The notes: generated from the letters alone by a model not told the origin. DNA of 15,342 bases from Deltaproteobacteria bacterium (GCA_031278795.1 JAITJT010000187.1:1-15342); one strand, 5' to 3'; shown: positions 7,418-15,102, counted from the first letter of the stretch. Numbers and translations are program-made.

Positions 7418-8329
7418 TCAGAAGCTAAGATTCCCCGCCTTGGGCAGCTGGTTCTGGTGCCTCAGGACGGCGGTTATGCGGGTGAGGGCCTGGCGGTACT
7501 TGGGGCTCTGATCCACCAGGAAGGCCTGGCGGTAATACTCCCAGGCGCTTATGAGGGCGCCCTGCTTCTCGTTGAAAAGGCCTAGGTTGTAGAGGGCTGG
7601 CACAAAGTTGGGGTTTTGGATCAGAAGATCGTTCCAGATAAGCGATGCCCCCTCCCAGTCTCCTTTGGAGACGAGCGTGCGGGCCTTTTGGCTCAGATCG
7701 TCTGTGGCGCTATCCAGGTCCATGGCGGTGAAGAGCGGGCCGGACATCTCTATGAGCTCGTCGGCCGCCTGTCTCACAAGCTCAGATATTAGGTCGGCTC
7801 TAACCTTATCTATGTTCCAGGATTTTTTGCCCCGACCCCTATTGTTTATGTAGTTACCGTAGGAGCGCTCCCCCTCATAGGTGAGGGTTCCCTCGTCTTG
7901 GACAACTCCGTTTTTGGGGTCCGTTAGCCTCCACTTGACGCTTAAGGTACCGCTAGCGCGCTGGAAGTCGTAGTTGGAGGCCACCTCCCTGGTGCCGTCG
8001 GTTTGAACTAAATAGACCTGGCCGGTGAGCTTGTCCTCCTCCCAGAGGAGTTTCTCCTCTCCGCCTTTTTCCTCTGAGACCACGGTCTCCTTGTCCGGGC
8101 GCAGACTGAGCTGGAACTCAGCTACCCCCGAGAGCCTGGGGGCGTTTTTATCCCCGTTGTGGAAGGGGCGGTGGGTCTCAAGCTCCTTGTACAGTCTGGG
8201 CCCAACCTCACCACTGAACTCCCCTAGGAGTATTCTCGCCCGGACATTGCCGTTGGTGGCGTGCCCGCAGCCATTGAGGAAGGATAAAATCAAGAAAAGC
8301 GAAACTAGGAATCTAATGGGGATGTGCAT
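7418..8329 (-). CDS. Lipoprotein with C-terminal TPR repeats
   Basis: A 303-residue protein with a lipoprotein signal peptide: Arg6, hydrophobic 7-18, then L-N-G-C with lipidated Cys21 (Asn before Gly is less usual). Residues about 28-200 form a beta-rich domain with GEFSGEVGPRLYKELE near the start and a LISELVRQAADELIEMSGP helix near the end. This resembles envelope lipoproteins that act in surface or outer-membrane assembly, but no specific family was identified. Residues about 213-276 form one or two TPR units (SKGDWEGASLIWNDLLIQNP; PALYNLGLFNEKQGALISAW). The start ATG lies inside the end of trmFO, overlapping by 17 bp in another frame without a strong Shine-Dalgarno, so translational coupling is likely. 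Predicted to be membrane-anchored and facing the periplasm. Confidence 0.88.
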   Translation of the reverse strand: MHIPIRFLVSLFLILSFLNGCGHATNGNVRARILLGEFSGEVGPRLYKELETHRPFHNGDKNAPRLSGVAEFQLSLRPDKETVVSEEKGGEEKLLWEEDKLTGQVYLVQTDGTREVASNYDFQRASGTLSVKWRLTDPKNGVVQDEGTLTYEGERSYGNYINNRGRGKKSWNIDKVRADLISELVRQAADELIEMSGPLFTAMDLDSATDDLSQKARTLVSKGDWEGASLIWNDLLIQNPNFVPALYNLGLFNEKQGALISAWEYYRQAFLVDQSPKYRQALTRITAVLRHQNQLPKAGNLSF

Positions 8330-9644
8330 AAGCTATTTGGTCAAGGAAAATGGGGAAGATTTTCCTGGCTCTCTCTAAACGGTAGCGAGCGTGCTCCTTT
8401 CTGGGGATGTCCTTGGGCAGTGGGGAGAAGAGCCCGAAGTTGACGTTGGACGGCGCGAATCCTTTCCGCCCTGGAAAATGGAGGAGGTGGGACATAAGGG
8501 CGCCCAGGGCGGTCTCCTGGGGTAGCTGGACCAAGGGCTGGGAAAGCATGGTTCTGGCGGCGTTCTCTCCGGCTATTAAGCCGTGGGCCGCTGACTCCAC
8601 ATAGCCCTCCACACCTGATATCTGGCCTCCCACGAATAGCCTGGGCTCGGCCTTAAGGCGCTGGAAGGGATCTAGGGCCTCAGGCGCCTCCAAATAGGTG
8701 TTGCGATGGATGGCCCCGTAGCGGGCGAACTCCACGTCCTTAAGTCCGGGTATGAGGCGGAAGACCTTCTCCTGGGAAGGTCTAGTGAGCCTGGTCTGAA
8801 AGCCCACTATGTTCCAGAGGGTTCCGGAGAGGTTTTCTCTCCTTAGCTGCACCACGGCGTAGGGCTTCACGCCGGTTCTGGGGTCAACAAGACCCACCGG
8901 CTTCATGGGCCCAAAGGTGAGGGTCTTGGGCCCACGCTGGGCCATCACCTCAATGGGGAGGCAGCCCTCGAAGTACTTTTCATCCTCAAAGGGCCTGGGC
9001 TCCAGCTTGTCGGCCTCCACCAGGGCCTCGTAGAAGATCTCGAACTCCTCTTTACTGAAGGGGGCGTTCAGGTAGTCGCCCGAGCCCTCACCGTAGCGAT
9101 CGCCGAGATAGACCTTATCTCTTTCCAGTGACTCCCAGGTGACTATGGGGGCCAGGGCGTCATAAAAGGAGAGGTTTTGCCCTCCAGTAATGGAGAGCAG
9201 CCATTTGACCAGAGGCTCAGAGCTCAAGGGGCCAGTGGCTATCAAGACCGGGTCATCTCCCTGAAAATCCACTGAGCACACCTCGCCCCGGATGAGCTCG
9301 ATGTTGCCCCGTTCGCTAACTAGCCTGGTGAGCTCCTCACCAAAGAGCTCCCGGTCCACGGCCAAAGCCTTTCCCGCTGGAACCTTGGTGGTCTCCGCGG
9401 CCCGCATGACAACCGAGCCAAGGGCGCGCAGCTCCTCTTTCAAAAGCCCCACGGCGTTCTCCGGCGAGTCGGAGCGAAAGGAGTTGGAGCAGACCAGCTC
9501 CCCCAGATTGGGGCTCTTGTGGGCCGGTGAAAACTTTTGGGGTTTCATCTCATAGAGGGCCACGTCCACCCCTAGGGTGGAGGCCCTCCAGGCCGCTTCA
9601 GAGCCAGCTAGGCCGCCTCCTATTATTTTCAGCCTACGCGCCAT
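8313..9644 (-). CDS. trmFO: Methylenetetrahydrofolate--tRNA-(uracil-5-)-methyltransferase TrmFO
   Basis: A 443-residue FAD enzyme that makes m5U54 in the tRNA T-loop, taking carbon from methylene-tetrahydrofolate. The N-terminal FAD fold is clear (IIGGGLAGSEAAW, residues 7-19). The conserved LVCSNSFRSD holds Cys52 and YFEGCLPIEVMAQRGPKTL holds Cys228, the two cysteines conserved in the family. The C-terminal GGQISGVEGYVESAAHGLIAG (339-359) is also diagnostic. Length is normal. ATG at 9644 has AGAGGG just upstream. It is the first gene of a minus-strand unit with the lipoprotein gene (17-bp overlap). TrmFO occurs in Firmicutes, many delta- and alphaproteobacteria and others, and is replaced by SAM-dependent TrmA in most gammaproteobacteria. 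Confidence 0.98.
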   Translation of the reverse strand: MARRLKIIGGGLAGSEAAWRASTLGVDVALYEMKPQKFSPAHKSPNLGELVCSNSFRSDSPENAVGLLKEELRALGSVVMRAAETTKVPAGKALAVDRELFGEELTRLVSERGNIELIRGEVCSVDFQGDDPVLIATGPLSSEPLVKWLLSITGGQNLSFYDALAPIVTWESLERDKVYLGDRYGEGSGDYLNAPFSKEEFEIFYEALVEADKLEPRPFEDEKYFEGCLPIEVMAQRGPKTLTFGPMKPVGLVDPRTGVKPYAVVQLRRENLSGTLWNIVGFQTRLTRPSQEKVFRLIPGLKDVEFARYGAIHRNTYLEAPEALDPFQRLKAEPRLFVGGQISGVEGYVESAAHGLIAGENAARTMLSQPLVQLPQETALGALMSHLLHFPGRKGFAPSNVNFGLFSPLPKDIPRKEHARYRLERARKIFPIFLDQIAYAHPH

Positions 9645-10234
9645 AGAGCCCTCTGTTGTTACTGTTGTATATGAAAGTTCGCATAGGCATTGATTGGAGA
9701 GCGCGGACTACTTAGGTCCGGGGGCTCACAGGGGAGTTTTGGTCAAGCTAGGACAGAAAGAAAGGTAGATGTTAGCACCATTTTTTCTTCTTGTAAAGAA
9801 AAGTTGAAGCAGTAAATTAGCTATCTTTCGATAGTTTTCGTAACTATCCGGCCAATATTTAAGTATATTTTGGGGCTAATCATAAATCTCAATCTCAAAT
9901 TGATTGAGCGAGGCTCTTCATCTTTAAATGCCTGCTACGACCAAAAAAAAAGTGTTCCATTTTGTGGATTATAACGCGGAAAATTGAGCCTACAACTAGA
10001 AAGGCAAATAGAACTCTTAGGTGAGCGTTCTCTTCCTTTTGAAGCGGAGGCATCTTAAAGATAGGGTTAGGGGACTTATCTATAAGAGTCTAGGGAATAT
10101 GGGTTTTGATTAAATTGTTGGGGAGGGGATATTTTGTAAGAGATGGGGGAAAGTGCCTTGATAATGGTTGTTAGTATGAGTGTTTAGCTAAGAATATTTA
10201 CGTTCTAGCGATTAAAAAGGCTAAAAAAATTCAC
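9645..10234. other. AT-rich spacer between divergent units, with overlapping inverted repeats
   Basis: No gene seen. CGGAC/GTCCG arms form a small hairpin near 9714 upstream of trmFO. CTATC (9821-9825), GATAGTT (9830-9836) and AACTATC (9842-9848) make two mutually exclusive hairpins sharing the middle arm, one of them a perfect 7-bp stem with a 5-nt loop. The trmFO promoter must lie here on the minus strand but no good match was found. Confidence 0.4.
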
Positions 10235-10263
10235 TTGACATCTAGCAAATTTTATGGTATAAT
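10235..10263 (+). promoter_or_regulatory. Perfect sigma70 promoter upstream of the SLOG gene
   Basis: TTGACA at 10235-10240, 17-bp spacer, TATAAT at 10258-10263: a full consensus match at optimal spacing. Predicted start is near 10270. The next supported gene starts at 10555, giving a leader of about 285 nt. A 27-codon frame beginning at 10273 has no ribosome-binding site. Confidence 0.75.
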
Positions 10264-10486
10264 GCAAAAAAAATGAGGGAAATATCAGTCAAAGGCTCTT
10301 TAAGGCCCCCGCGTAAAGTGTCTCTTGTGAAGTTTTTTTTATATTTGTGCCTTTAGCCACATAGGCGTTTTAGGGCTGGGTCAACATGATGCTTATAAAT
10401 TTTAGATAATCATGGGTATTATTATTTTAGCTATGCTATAAAGGCATAGGAAGATGCTTATCTTAGATATCAGAGATTATGCCTAA

Positions 10487-10519
10487 GCTTAGTCTAGGCT
10501 TAGTCTAGGCTTAGTCTAA
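10487..10519 (+). repeat. 11-bp direct repeat, three units, in the SLOG gene leader
   Basis: GCTTAGTCTAG occurs three times in tandem (the last unit ends TCTAA), ending about 25 bp before the Shine-Dalgarno of the SLOG gene. It could be a binding site or a slippage product. Confidence 0.85.
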
Positions 10520-10554
10520 GAGACTCAAACTATAGAAGTAAGTGAGGATAGCTC

Positions 10555-11070
10555 ATGTTAGACAAAAAAAAGTGTAGCTCTTTTTCCGGACACAGGAGCG
10601 AAAACCTTCCTCAGAGTCCTATGGAGCTTACGACATTAAGAAAGCGTATTGAAGAGGAAGTAGAAAAATCACTGAACATTGGACATAATACCTTCATAAT
10701 GGGCGCATGTTACGGCTTTGATCTAATGGCCGCGGAAGTGGTTCTTGCGAAAATGGCTGAGCTTAGAGATGGCAATTTAGATAATATCCGTCTGGTGGCG
10801 GCCGTTCCTTTTACAAATCAGCCAGAAACTTTTTCCGCAGCCGATCGCGATCTTTACTATCTCGTACTCGATCAGTGTAGTGAAGTGGAAACGCTTAATG
10901 ATGAGTACCGTCGCGGGTGTTATTCCGAGCGGAATCGCTGGATGGTTGACCATTCATCGCACCTTATCTGTTATTGGAACGGCAGACCTAGCGGGACAGG
11001 ACACACTGTGAAGTATGCCAGGAAGAAAGGCCTAAAGATTGTAAATCTTCATGATGAGATAAGCAGTTAG
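10555..11070 (+). CDS. SLOG-superfamily protein, YpsA/DUF1273-like
   Basis: A 171-residue single-domain protein of the SLOG (SMF/DprA-LOG) Rossmann superfamily, closest in pattern to YpsA/DUF1273. Family features: CSSFSGHRSENLP near the N-terminus (first strand and glycine loop), GACYGFDLMAAE (50-61), LVAAVPF strand, YSERNRWMVDHSSHLICYWNG (123-143) and the glycine loop SGTGHTVKYA (146-155). SLOG proteins are thought to bind nucleotide-derived ligands. B. subtilis YpsA affects cell division, and homologues occur in phages and in predicted nucleotide-based immunity loci; no effector domain or partner gene is seen here. ATG at 10555 has GTGAGGA 7 nt upstream. Codon use is more AT-rich than in katA or trmFO, which is compatible with horizontal acquisition. 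Confidence 0.9.
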   Translation: MLDKKKCSSFSGHRSENLPQSPMELTTLRKRIEEEVEKSLNIGHNTFIMGACYGFDLMAAEVVLAKMAELRDGNLDNIRLVAAVPFTNQPETFSAADRDLYYLVLDQCSEVETLNDEYRRGCYSERNRWMVDHSSHLICYWNGRPSGTGHTVKYARKKGLKIVNLHDEISS

Positions 11071-11211
11071 TATCCAGTTACTCTTAACTATGCTTTGGTG
11101 CCTATCAAAACATTGTAACATTTAAGGTAATTTTTTGTTTAAACGTTGTTAAATCGCGTGAATGAAGGGATAATCCGCAGTACAGAATGCAGATCAAAAA
11201 CAAAAGTCAAA

Positions 11212-11290
11212 GGTCCCCAAAAAACTAAGGGAACTTGAGCCTTTCAAGGCGAGAGCTCAAACCAAGGCCAGGGTGGAGTCTGGGGGGACC
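11212..11290. ncRNA. Candidate multi-branched RNA downstream of the SLOG gene
   Basis: GGTCCCC (11212-11218) pairs with GGGGACC (11284-11290), closing 79 nt. Inside, TTGAGC (11235-11240) pairs with GCTCAA (11255-11260), and CCAG (11268-11271) with CTGG (11280-11283), giving a plausible three-way junction. It lies 142 bp after the SLOG stop in otherwise AT-rich DNA and is locally GC-rich. The strand is not determined and no known family was recognised. Confidence 0.3.
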
Positions 11291-11496
11291 CAGGATCAAG
11301 GCACTTCAATCTTATATATCTTTATATGCGCTAAATATTTAATAAAAGTTAGCTAAGAGTTATGTTATATGCATAATATAGTGTAATTATATTCAACTAA
11401 AGCGGCGGGTATGGGCGCAGACATAAGTTGTTTTTCAAGCGGCTCTCCATAGCTTGGATTACAATAAGATTGATTCTTTTGGGTGAGGGTTTTGCC

Positions 11497-11787
11497 TTAG
11501 ATCCGTTTATTTGGAACGTATGTGCTTTCCATACTACAATTACAGTCTAAAATGAATAAATCGCATACATCTATTGTATAAACCTCAGCGCGAATACCAT
11601 ATGAGCTATCTTTTGAAGAGCTAGGGAGAGAAAAAATCTCCTTTGAGCGCGTGCTTAAGGCTACTATATATGGTGTCTGCAGGGTTAGCTCCCCTTTTAG
11701 TAGATAAACTATCTTTGAGGCAGAAAAATCCTGGAGCCAACTAAATACTTGATGCCTTTGAGAGGCCCTGGCGCGGGAGCTCCTCAC
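11497..11787 (-). CDS. Doubtful small hypothetical ORF (GTG start)
   Basis: A 96-codon frame from GTG at 11787 (TTG at 11793 is also in frame) to a stop at 11497. AAGGAG lies 9 nt before the GTG, an ideal Shine-Dalgarno placement, and this is the main support. Composition is mixed, with a Cys-rich segment near the end (CDLFILDCNCSMES). No family was recognised, and codon use does not clearly separate it from noncoding DNA. It runs convergent with the SLOG gene and divergent from the promoter at 11851. Confidence 0.25.
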   Translation of the reverse strand: MRSSRARASQRHQVFSWLQDFSASKIVYLLKGELTLQTPYIVALSTRSKEIFSLPSSSKDSSYGIRAEVYTIDVCDLFILDCNCSMESTYVPNKRI

Positions 11788-11850
11788 CCACAAACTCTCC
11801 TTATCAGAGCTAAGTGTCCTGAGGCTCCCTTAAGAGAGGTATTTATTATA

Positions 11851-11879
11851 TTGACAAACATTTTAGCTTCGTCTATAAA
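11851..11879 (+). promoter_or_regulatory. Near-perfect sigma70 promoter
   Basis: TTGACA at 11851-11856, 17-bp spacer, TATAAA at 11874-11879. Predicted start is near 11886. No open reading frame of note follows until 12457; two perfect hairpins follow within 90 nt. Confidence 0.6.
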
Positions 11880-11885
11880 AGCAAA

Positions 11886-11981
11886 AATAACAAGCTTTGA
11901 AGAGAGCTTGGCTCATTTTGTCAATTAGAACTATGCCTTAGGATGAGGGTCTCCTTTGACCCTCAACACAGCGGCTTTTTT
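11886..11981 (+). ncRNA. Candidate small RNA with two hairpins and a T-run
   Basis: It begins at the start point of the promoter at 11851. First hairpin: CAAGCT/AGCTTG (6 bp) at about 11891-11910. Second: TGAGGGTC/GACCCTCA (8 bp, TCCTTT loop) at about 11944-11965. A run of six T follows about ten bases later (GCGGCTTTTTTC). Read-through could end at GCCTG-GATCTT-CAGGC-TTTCTTTT (about 12050-12074). No tRNA, tmRNA, 6S or SRP RNA features were recognised. Confidence 0.35.
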
Positions 11982-12200
11982 CAAGGAATAATAGAGTTTT
12001 TTCACATATAAAAGTGCCCTCTCCTAGCTTAGCGGAAAAAGGCTGACATGCCTGGATCTTCAGGCTTTCTTTTAATTAGGCCAAGATATTTTGCCTTATT
12101 AACCTTTTGTACTGTGAAATATTTTAGCTAGCGCGCATTAGTTTGTACTATTCCTCACTTTTTGCCTGAGCCTAAGCTTAGAGCCTAACTAATTTTGTAG

Positions 12201-12229
12201 TTTACTTTGTTTAGAAAAGAGTTTATAAT
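12201..12229 (+). promoter_or_regulatory. Probable promoter of the small Cys-rich gene
   Basis: TATAAT at 12224-12229 with TTTACT (4 of 6 consensus bases) at 12201-12206 and a 17-bp spacer. The predicted start near 12236 gives a leader of about 220 nt before the gene at 12457. Confidence 0.45.
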
Positions 12230-12279
12230 CTTTCCTTAGTTTGAGCGTTCAGGCCTTTTCTTTCATTTGTTAAAACCAG

Positions 12280-12380
12280 TTGCCTGGCTGCTCCCGATGA
12301 GGCATGGGACATCTGTCCTCTCCAGGCAAAAGCCAAGAGACTTTTTTGGGAAAAGCTTCCCGCCTGCCGCTTTAGGGCAG
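12280..12380 (+). promoter_or_regulatory. Structured 5' leader of the small Cys-rich gene
   Basis: Three consecutive stems: TTGCCTGG (12280-12287) with CCAGGCAA (12322-12329), a perfect 8-bp stem closing 34 nt that contains a smaller GGAC/GTCC hairpin; GGGAA/TTCCC (12348-12361); and CTGCC/GGCAG (12364-12380). Six T follow the first stem at 12342-12347 and seven T lie near 12415-12422. This is GC-rich relative to its surroundings. It could be a cis-regulatory RNA or attenuator, but no known riboswitch class was recognised. Confidence 0.35.
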
Positions 12381-12456
12381 TCATCTCTCTCCACCTCCCC
12401 CAAGATGCTCGTAAGTTTTTTTCACCTAATCACCTTAGACGAAGGATAAAGCTTTT

Positions 12457-12702
12457 ATGGCAATGCAAAAACCTCAGATTAGCCTGTGCATTGATGGTAA
12501 ACCACACTCCTGGATGGTGGTGGCTGAAGAAGCCATGGCCAACGGAGATGACATCGTGAAGCTAGAGCACCGCTGGTGCAAAAAGTGTGGCTGCCTTACC
12601 CAGGTGGGAATAACCAACTCGGGGGAACCAGTGGTGGCTGTTAACGATAGCGGAGCGCCTCACCTGGCGGTGCCAAGGATCTTGGATATTATCATCAAAT
12701 AA
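12457..12702 (+). CDS. Small hypothetical protein with CxxCxC motif
   Basis: An 81-residue protein of unknown function. Residues 38-46, HRWCKKCGC, give Cys41, Cys44 and Cys46 with His38 nearby, and His17 is in KPHSWM. This is a possible half zinc-ribbon or small metal site (inference). The C-terminal half (TQVGITNSGEPVVAVNDSGAPHLAVPRIL) is beta-rich, with repeated SGEP/SGAP turns. No signal peptide or membrane segment. ATG at 12457 has AAGGA 10 nt upstream; an in-frame ATG at 12463 is less well placed. Codon use is balanced and GC-richer than the surroundings, supporting a real gene. It stands alone, behind a probable promoter and a long folded leader. Confidence 0.82.
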   Translation: MAMQKPQISLCIDGKPHSWMVVAEEAMANGDDIVKLEHRWCKKCGCLTQVGITNSGEPVVAVNDSGAPHLAVPRILDIIIK

Positions 12703-13096
12703 CTACAGGTGAATGCCTGACTAAGAATAATCTTGAATCAGTTAGCCACTCCTCACCAAACTTTAGGCGGCTTGAATTTTCAGCTGCCAAGAGCGGCATT
12801 GTAAGGATAGAGCTCTGATACATAAGATTATTGGTCAAAACTTACCCCCCACAACGCACCCTATTTCTCCCCTTTTTTAAAAACAATCACTTTTTTGTTT
12901 TATTAATCATACCCTAAATTAAAAAGAGCTTTCTCCATATATCTTTATGGTTCCAAAATATTTGAAACTAGAGCCGGTAGGCTACGGCTTTTGGGGCATA
13001 GGGTAAACGTTTAGCTTGACCTAAGAGTCCTTTTGGGGGCACTTTTTTTTCTTTAGTGAGAGCTTATAAACACTTGCGAGAGCGTTTTTCAAAGTA
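12703..13096. other. AT-rich spacer between the Cys-rich gene and the transposase
   Basis: No gene or convincing terminator. The right part should contain the downstream end of the insertion sequence, but no terminal inverted repeat matching the sequence around 14480-14700 was found. Confidence 0.35.
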
Positions 13097-14472
13097 CTAT
13101 TTTGCGCTCGGCTTAGGTCTTTTGAGGCAAAGGGGAATCTCTAGGTTCAGCTGTTGAATTACCGCCTTTTGGGCGGGAGTCATGTCTTCCAAGACCTTTT
13201 CGACTTGATAGGCGTGTATCATTAGGTTCCCCATGTCGAGCAGGAGTTTTTTGATGGTGATCTTGGAATCTTTCAAGTCAAGTTTCATGAGGGACTCTAT
13301 GGCGGTCGCCAGAAACGATAAGACCAGGAGACCTCTGGTGGTCTCTTCCCCGCGCCTCTTTAAAAACTTCATTCCTTTATAGTTTCTTGACAAATCAAAA
13401 ACTTTATCAATCGCGAGTTTTGACCAATATACATTTACAACCTCTCGGTGCGTGTAGTCTCTAGCTGACACTAGTAAGCATTGCCCAGCGGCATCCATTC
13501 TTTTATGAAATTCCTTGGAGGTTGTGAGGTCTATATTTTTATGATTAGCTTCAATAAAATAAATCGTGCACTTCTTTGTTCTTTTTAAAAACATCTATCA
13601 TGGGGTATGCGAATATTTTTTCACCTAAAAAATTGAAATCAATTTTTTTAGCGTAATAAGCATGCCACGGAGCTAGTGCTAGGTCTTCACGAGTCTCTTT
13701 TAACAAGGATTTGGTGTACTTCTTCATGATAGTATTAAATTCTTTTCTATGTTCACTCATCATTATCACAAAAGGAATGTTCGCTGACATAAGCTCATTT
13801 AAGTCGTTGTCATAGAAGCGATCGACGTCACTAATCGCCGCCTCAACTTGGAGATCGTACTTGCTCAACATGCCGGCCATTTTCAATATTATCAAATTGT
13901 AAGTGATAAGATTTGGAATATTCAAAAACACGAGAGGAATCTTGCTGTCAAAGTCCATGGCGTAGACTATCCGCGTAGATAACTTATCGTCATCGTCACA
14001 CATGTCGTTTATAATACTTATGTGCGTTTGTACTTCATTATGCTGGCCTATGCTGTCGATGATGATAGGTGAGTTTATGTGTTTTCTTATATCTTGGGTT
14101 AGTGGTGATTGTTTCAAGGTAAGTCGAGTAAAAATATTGAAAAACGCTTATACTGCCTAGTGTTGAGAGACACTTAGCTATATTCTTTATATCCAGCTTG
14201 GCTCTTGGGTAAAGAAACTGCGCATAGGAGTGGTCGTACCAATCTTTTGCGAGGGCGTATTCGTCATTCGCTATGATCCTGTAGCCTAACAGCGCCTTCA
14301 AGGTGTCCCCGTATTTGGGTATCGCTCTCTCCAAGATCTTGTCAAAGGCCACTCTTTTGATCATCTGGTCCATTAGCCAAATGTCACCAAAGTGTAGAGC
14401 CGTGTTTTTGGGAAGCGTCACGCTATCGTAGGTTTTTATCTCGTTTGGCGTTTGTTTAGCTGTATGTGCCAT
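13097..14472 (-). pseudogene. IS4/IS1634-type DDE transposase, two frameshifts
   Basis: One transposase is spread over three minus-strand frames. Frame 1 (14472 to about 14130) has the N-terminal domain, with FGDIWLMDQMIKRVAFDKIL and KALLGYRIIANDEYALAKDWY. Frame 2 (about 14140 to 13590) has the first catalytic Asp in SPIIIDSIGQHNE and a second in AISDVDRFYDND. Frame 3 (about 13594 to 13097) has the C-terminal catalytic region YWSKLAIDKVFDLSRNYKGM. In the family motif Y-(2)-R-(3)-E-(6)-K, Arg, Glu and Lys are replaced by Lys, Asp and Arg. Both breaks fall near short homopolymers (T5 near 14140; TTTTTAAAAA near 13585), so mutation decay or sequencing error is likelier than programmed shifting. 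ATG at 14472 has AAAGGGAAAG upstream. Combined length is about 450 residues, close to complete. No terminal repeats or target duplication were found. Confidence 0.88.
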
Positions 14473-15028
14473 TCTTTCCCTTTAAATTCATTTCAAGAAT
14501 TTTGGCTTTGTTATGTAAGGCATTAATAGTGAAATTTCTTAATAAGACGCTTCTTTTCTAGTCATTTGGGCTACCCTTTCCAAGATGCCAGAATACGCCC
14601 GAACTAAAACGGATTTTTTCTAAAATAGAGCGCGATTATTGAAGATTCTTTACATGAATTTTATACCCCTTGTCAAAACATTTTTTTACTCTAAATCTTT
14701 CCATGTTGTCCAGGCCCCAATCTCTCTCACTTAGCTCCTCTCACTTAGCTCCTCTCACTCTTTCCCAAGCCGTAACTAATACAAAGCTCATCCATTTAAC
14801 AAGCATCTGGCTAAACTCCGCTTGGAAATTATATTTAATTATAGGCTTATATGGAGAAAATAAGCTAAAATAGAGGTTAAATTAACACTAAAAAATGAGT
14901 TTCTCATAGGCAAAAATCCCTGTCTTTTGGCCTCTTGGAAGCTTAGTTTCCCGACTCTAAGCTTCCACACCATTTAATGGTTGAAAAATCTTGGGAAATG
15001 TATTAAAAATTAGATTTTTCCTAACTTT
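14473..15028. other. Spacer between transposase and typA terminators
   Basis: No supported gene. It includes TCTCACTTAGCTCC repeated directly at 14725-14738 and 14739-14752 (with a partial third unit) and a perfect 10-bp inverted repeat at 14937-14966. The upstream end of the insertion sequence should be near 14480-14700 but was not delimited. A 67-codon plus frame at 14670 starts without a ribosome-binding site and looks random. Confidence 0.4.
14937..14966. repeat. Perfect 10-bp inverted repeat
   Basis: GGAAGCTTAG (14937-14946), a 10-nt spacer, then CTAAGCTTCC (14957-14966). No T-run follows on either strand, so it is not a standard terminator. It could be an operator or a processed RNA hairpin upstream of typA. 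Confidence 0.8.
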
Positions 15029-15058
15029 GGGCCTTCTTTGAAGTTGGCCCCTTTTTTT
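15029..15058 (+). terminator. Intrinsic terminator upstream of typA (first of two)
   Basis: GGGCC (15029-15033) pairs with GGCCC (15046-15050), with inner TTC/GAA pairing, followed by CTTTTTTT. It reads in the plus direction, toward typA. Confidence 0.7.
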
Positions 15059-15074
15059 AGAGCCTCTTTAAAAA

Positions 15075-15102
15075 AAAGAGCCCCCGCTAGTTGGGGCTTT
15101 TT
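15075..15102 (+). terminator. Intrinsic terminator upstream of typA (second of two)
   Basis: AAAGAGCCCC pairs with GGGGCTTTTT around the loop CGCTAGTT, with A and T runs on both sides, so it can work in both directions. It ends only 43 bp before the typA start codon. Confidence 0.8.

Larger units (their letters stand above)
11071..11850. other. Intergenic region after the SLOG gene
   Basis: Apart from the folded element at 11212-11290, it contains a weak minus-strand frame at 11497-11793 (see separate entry). No clear terminator follows the SLOG gene. Confidence 0.4.

Noticed and set aside
10273..10356. 27-codon upstream ORF in the SLOG gene leader
   Set aside because: Starts almost at the predicted transcript start with no Shine-Dalgarno; peptide looks random.
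12348..12380. ZTP-riboswitch-like CCGCCTG
   Set aside because: The conserved upstream core of the ZTP motif is absent and the 3' CCGCCUGGGC signature is not matched.
12267..12449. 60-codon plus frame starting at TTG
   Set aside because: Lies entirely in the folded leader of the next gene, with no ribosome-binding site.
14670..14873. 67-codon plus frame
   Set aside because: Ser/Leu-rich because of a 14-bp tandem repeat; no ribosome-binding site and no family resemblance.
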